Origin: Alphaproteobacteria bacterium
Lineage (GTDB): Bacteria; Pseudomonadota; Alphaproteobacteria; ATCC43930; CGMCC-115725
Reading direction: 5' to 3'
Length of the DNA: 5,556 nucleotides
NCBI GenBank assembly: GCA_005884825.1
Contig: VAZT01000548.1
Location: 1 to 5,556, forward strand
A model generated the notes under the pieces. It searched no databases, had not been told where the DNA came from, and saw nothing but the letters and a program-made list of their open reading frames with translations. Of this stretch, positions 4,786 through 5,556 are shown one piece after another; the stretch's first letter is position 1, and each line of letters opens with the position of its first letter. Both the position numbers and the translations under genes were made by a program.

Positions 4786-5556
4786 ATGCGGCCTGCGGTG
4801 AGGAAAAGCGGTGCGGCCTGCGGCGCGGAAATCGGCTTCGATCTCTCGCAGGACATCGACGATCCGACGTTCCGCGAGATCGAGCGCATCTTCCACGACA
4901 ATATTGTCGTCGTCTTTCGCGGACAGCAGCTGACAAACGAGCGGCACATCGAGTTCAGCTCTCGGTTCGGAGAGCTCGAAACCCACATCGTCAAGAAGTA
5001 CCTGCTTCCTGGTTATCCGGAAATTCTGCTGATTTCCAATATCCGCAACGGGGCCGGCGAGCACATCGGCCTCGCCGATGCAGGTTTCACCTGGCACACG
5101 GATACCTCATATCGCCGTCGGCCGAGCCGCTGCTCGCTGCTCTACGCGAAGGAGGTGCCATATCGGGACGGCGAGCCGCTCGGCGACACTGTCTTCGCGA
5201 ACACGATCGCCGCCTACGAGGCGCTGCCGATATCAATGAGGCAGCGCATCGACGGGCTGAAGGCGATCCACCGCTATTCGGCTCGCCGGCGGATCGCCGA
5301 TAGCCCGCGTCCCAAGCTCACCGCGGAGCAGCTAGCGGAAACCCCTGACATCGCTCATCCGATTGTCCGTACACATCCCTATACCGGCCGCAAATCGCTC
5401 TATGTCACGGCGGGCGAGTGCGCCGGCATCGAAGGCATGCCGGAGGACGAGGCGATCGAGCTGATCGCCGAACTCGACGCCCATTGCGTGCGGCCGGAAT
5501 TTCTTTACCGCCACAAATGGCAGGTCGGAGATCTTCTGATGTGGGACAACGCCACC
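4786..5556 (+). CDS. TauD/TfdA-family Fe(II)/2-oxoglutarate-dependent dioxygenase, 3' end missing
   Basis: This family couples oxidation of a substrate (taurine, 2,4-D and related organic acids, among others) to decarboxylation of 2-oxoglutarate at a cytoplasmic Fe(II) site. The frame stays open for 257 residues to the right edge. It begins with the family N-terminus: GAEIGFDLSQDIDD (13-26), the helix FREIERIFHDN, then IVVVFRGQQLTNERHIEFSSRFGEL (40-64). The facial-triad residues H104 and D106 are in WHTDTSYRRRPS. The middle contains DTVFANTIAAYEALP, with the T-x-F-A-N/D strand typical of the family. The last visible segment, GDLLMWDNAT (248-257), is the lead-in to the third ligand, the distal His, which along with the 2-oxoglutarate-binding Arg lies beyond the window. 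Complete members have about 280-300 residues, so roughly 30-40 are missing. The substrate cannot be told from sequence; taurine use is not implied. The gene is divergent from the receiver gene. Confidence 0.93.
   Translation, partial: MRPAVRKSGAACGAEIGFDLSQDIDDPTFREIERIFHDNIVVVFRGQQLTNERHIEFSSRFGELETHIVKKYLLPGYPEILLISNIRNGAGEHIGLADAGFTWHTDTSYRRRPSRCSLLYAKEVPYRDGEPLGDTVFANTIAAYEALPISMRQRIDGLKAIHRYSARRRIADSPRPKLTAEQLAETPDIAHPIVRTHPYTGRKSLYVTAGECAGIEGMPEDEAIELIAELDAHCVRPEFLYRHKWQVGDLLMWDNAT

Noticed and set aside
4704..5303. Plus-strand 199-codon frame overlapping the dioxygenase gene
   Set aside because: It is out of frame with the TauD-family protein, which has H-x-D and family motifs and a GGGAGG RBS.

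Overview
The window reads as a compact, GC-rich piece of a bacterial chromosome. Its gene families suggest an alphaproteobacterium, most likely of the Hyphomicrobiales (Bradyrhizobium/Rhodopseudomonas-like). Pointers are the CBS-CBS-BON protein, the DUF2165 membrane protein, the short secreted protein ending in a G-x-C-A-P-R-like tail, a stand-alone receiver protein, and a TTAA-N7-TTAA motif of the CtrA type. This placement is inferred from family resemblance, not from any marker gene. There are no rRNA or tRNA genes, insertion sequences, CRISPR arrays or phage genes.

Layout, left to right: (1) the 3' part of a VOC/glyoxalase-fold gene (+), entering from outside the window; (2) a complete Rieske non-heme iron oxygenase of the vanillate O-demethylase type (-), whose stop codon overlaps the VOC stop; (3) a divergent intergenic region with a 7-6-7 inverted repeat, then a four-helix DUF2165 membrane protein (+); (4) a 107-base leader holding a 20-bp tandem duplication and a small hairpin, followed by phosphoglycerate kinase (+); (5) a CBS-CBS-BON protein (+) whose ATG overlaps the pgk stop; (6) a 72-residue secreted protein (+), 18 bases further on; (7) a single-domain response-regulator receiver (-), abutting the previous gene stop to stop; (8) a divergent intergenic region with a CtrA-like box, then a TauD/TfdA-family Fe(II)/2-oxoglutarate dioxygenase (+) that runs off the right edge.

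Two themes appear. The flanks carry oxygenase and small-molecule chemistry (VOC, Rieske oxygenase, TauD-type dioxygenase), compatible with catabolism of aromatic or other organic compounds, though no electron-transfer partner, transporter or dedicated regulator is visible. The centre is a likely transcription unit, pgk, then CBS-BON, then secreted protein, linking a glycolytic/Calvin-cycle kinase with a putative adenylate-sensing protein. The most unusual point is that this PGK keeps every recognisable substrate-binding motif but ends 18 residues after its GGGD loop. It therefore lacks the family's usual C-terminal TGGGA-x-LE segment and last helix, and its stop is fused into the next gene's start. 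I see no strong case for a wholly new multi-gene system.
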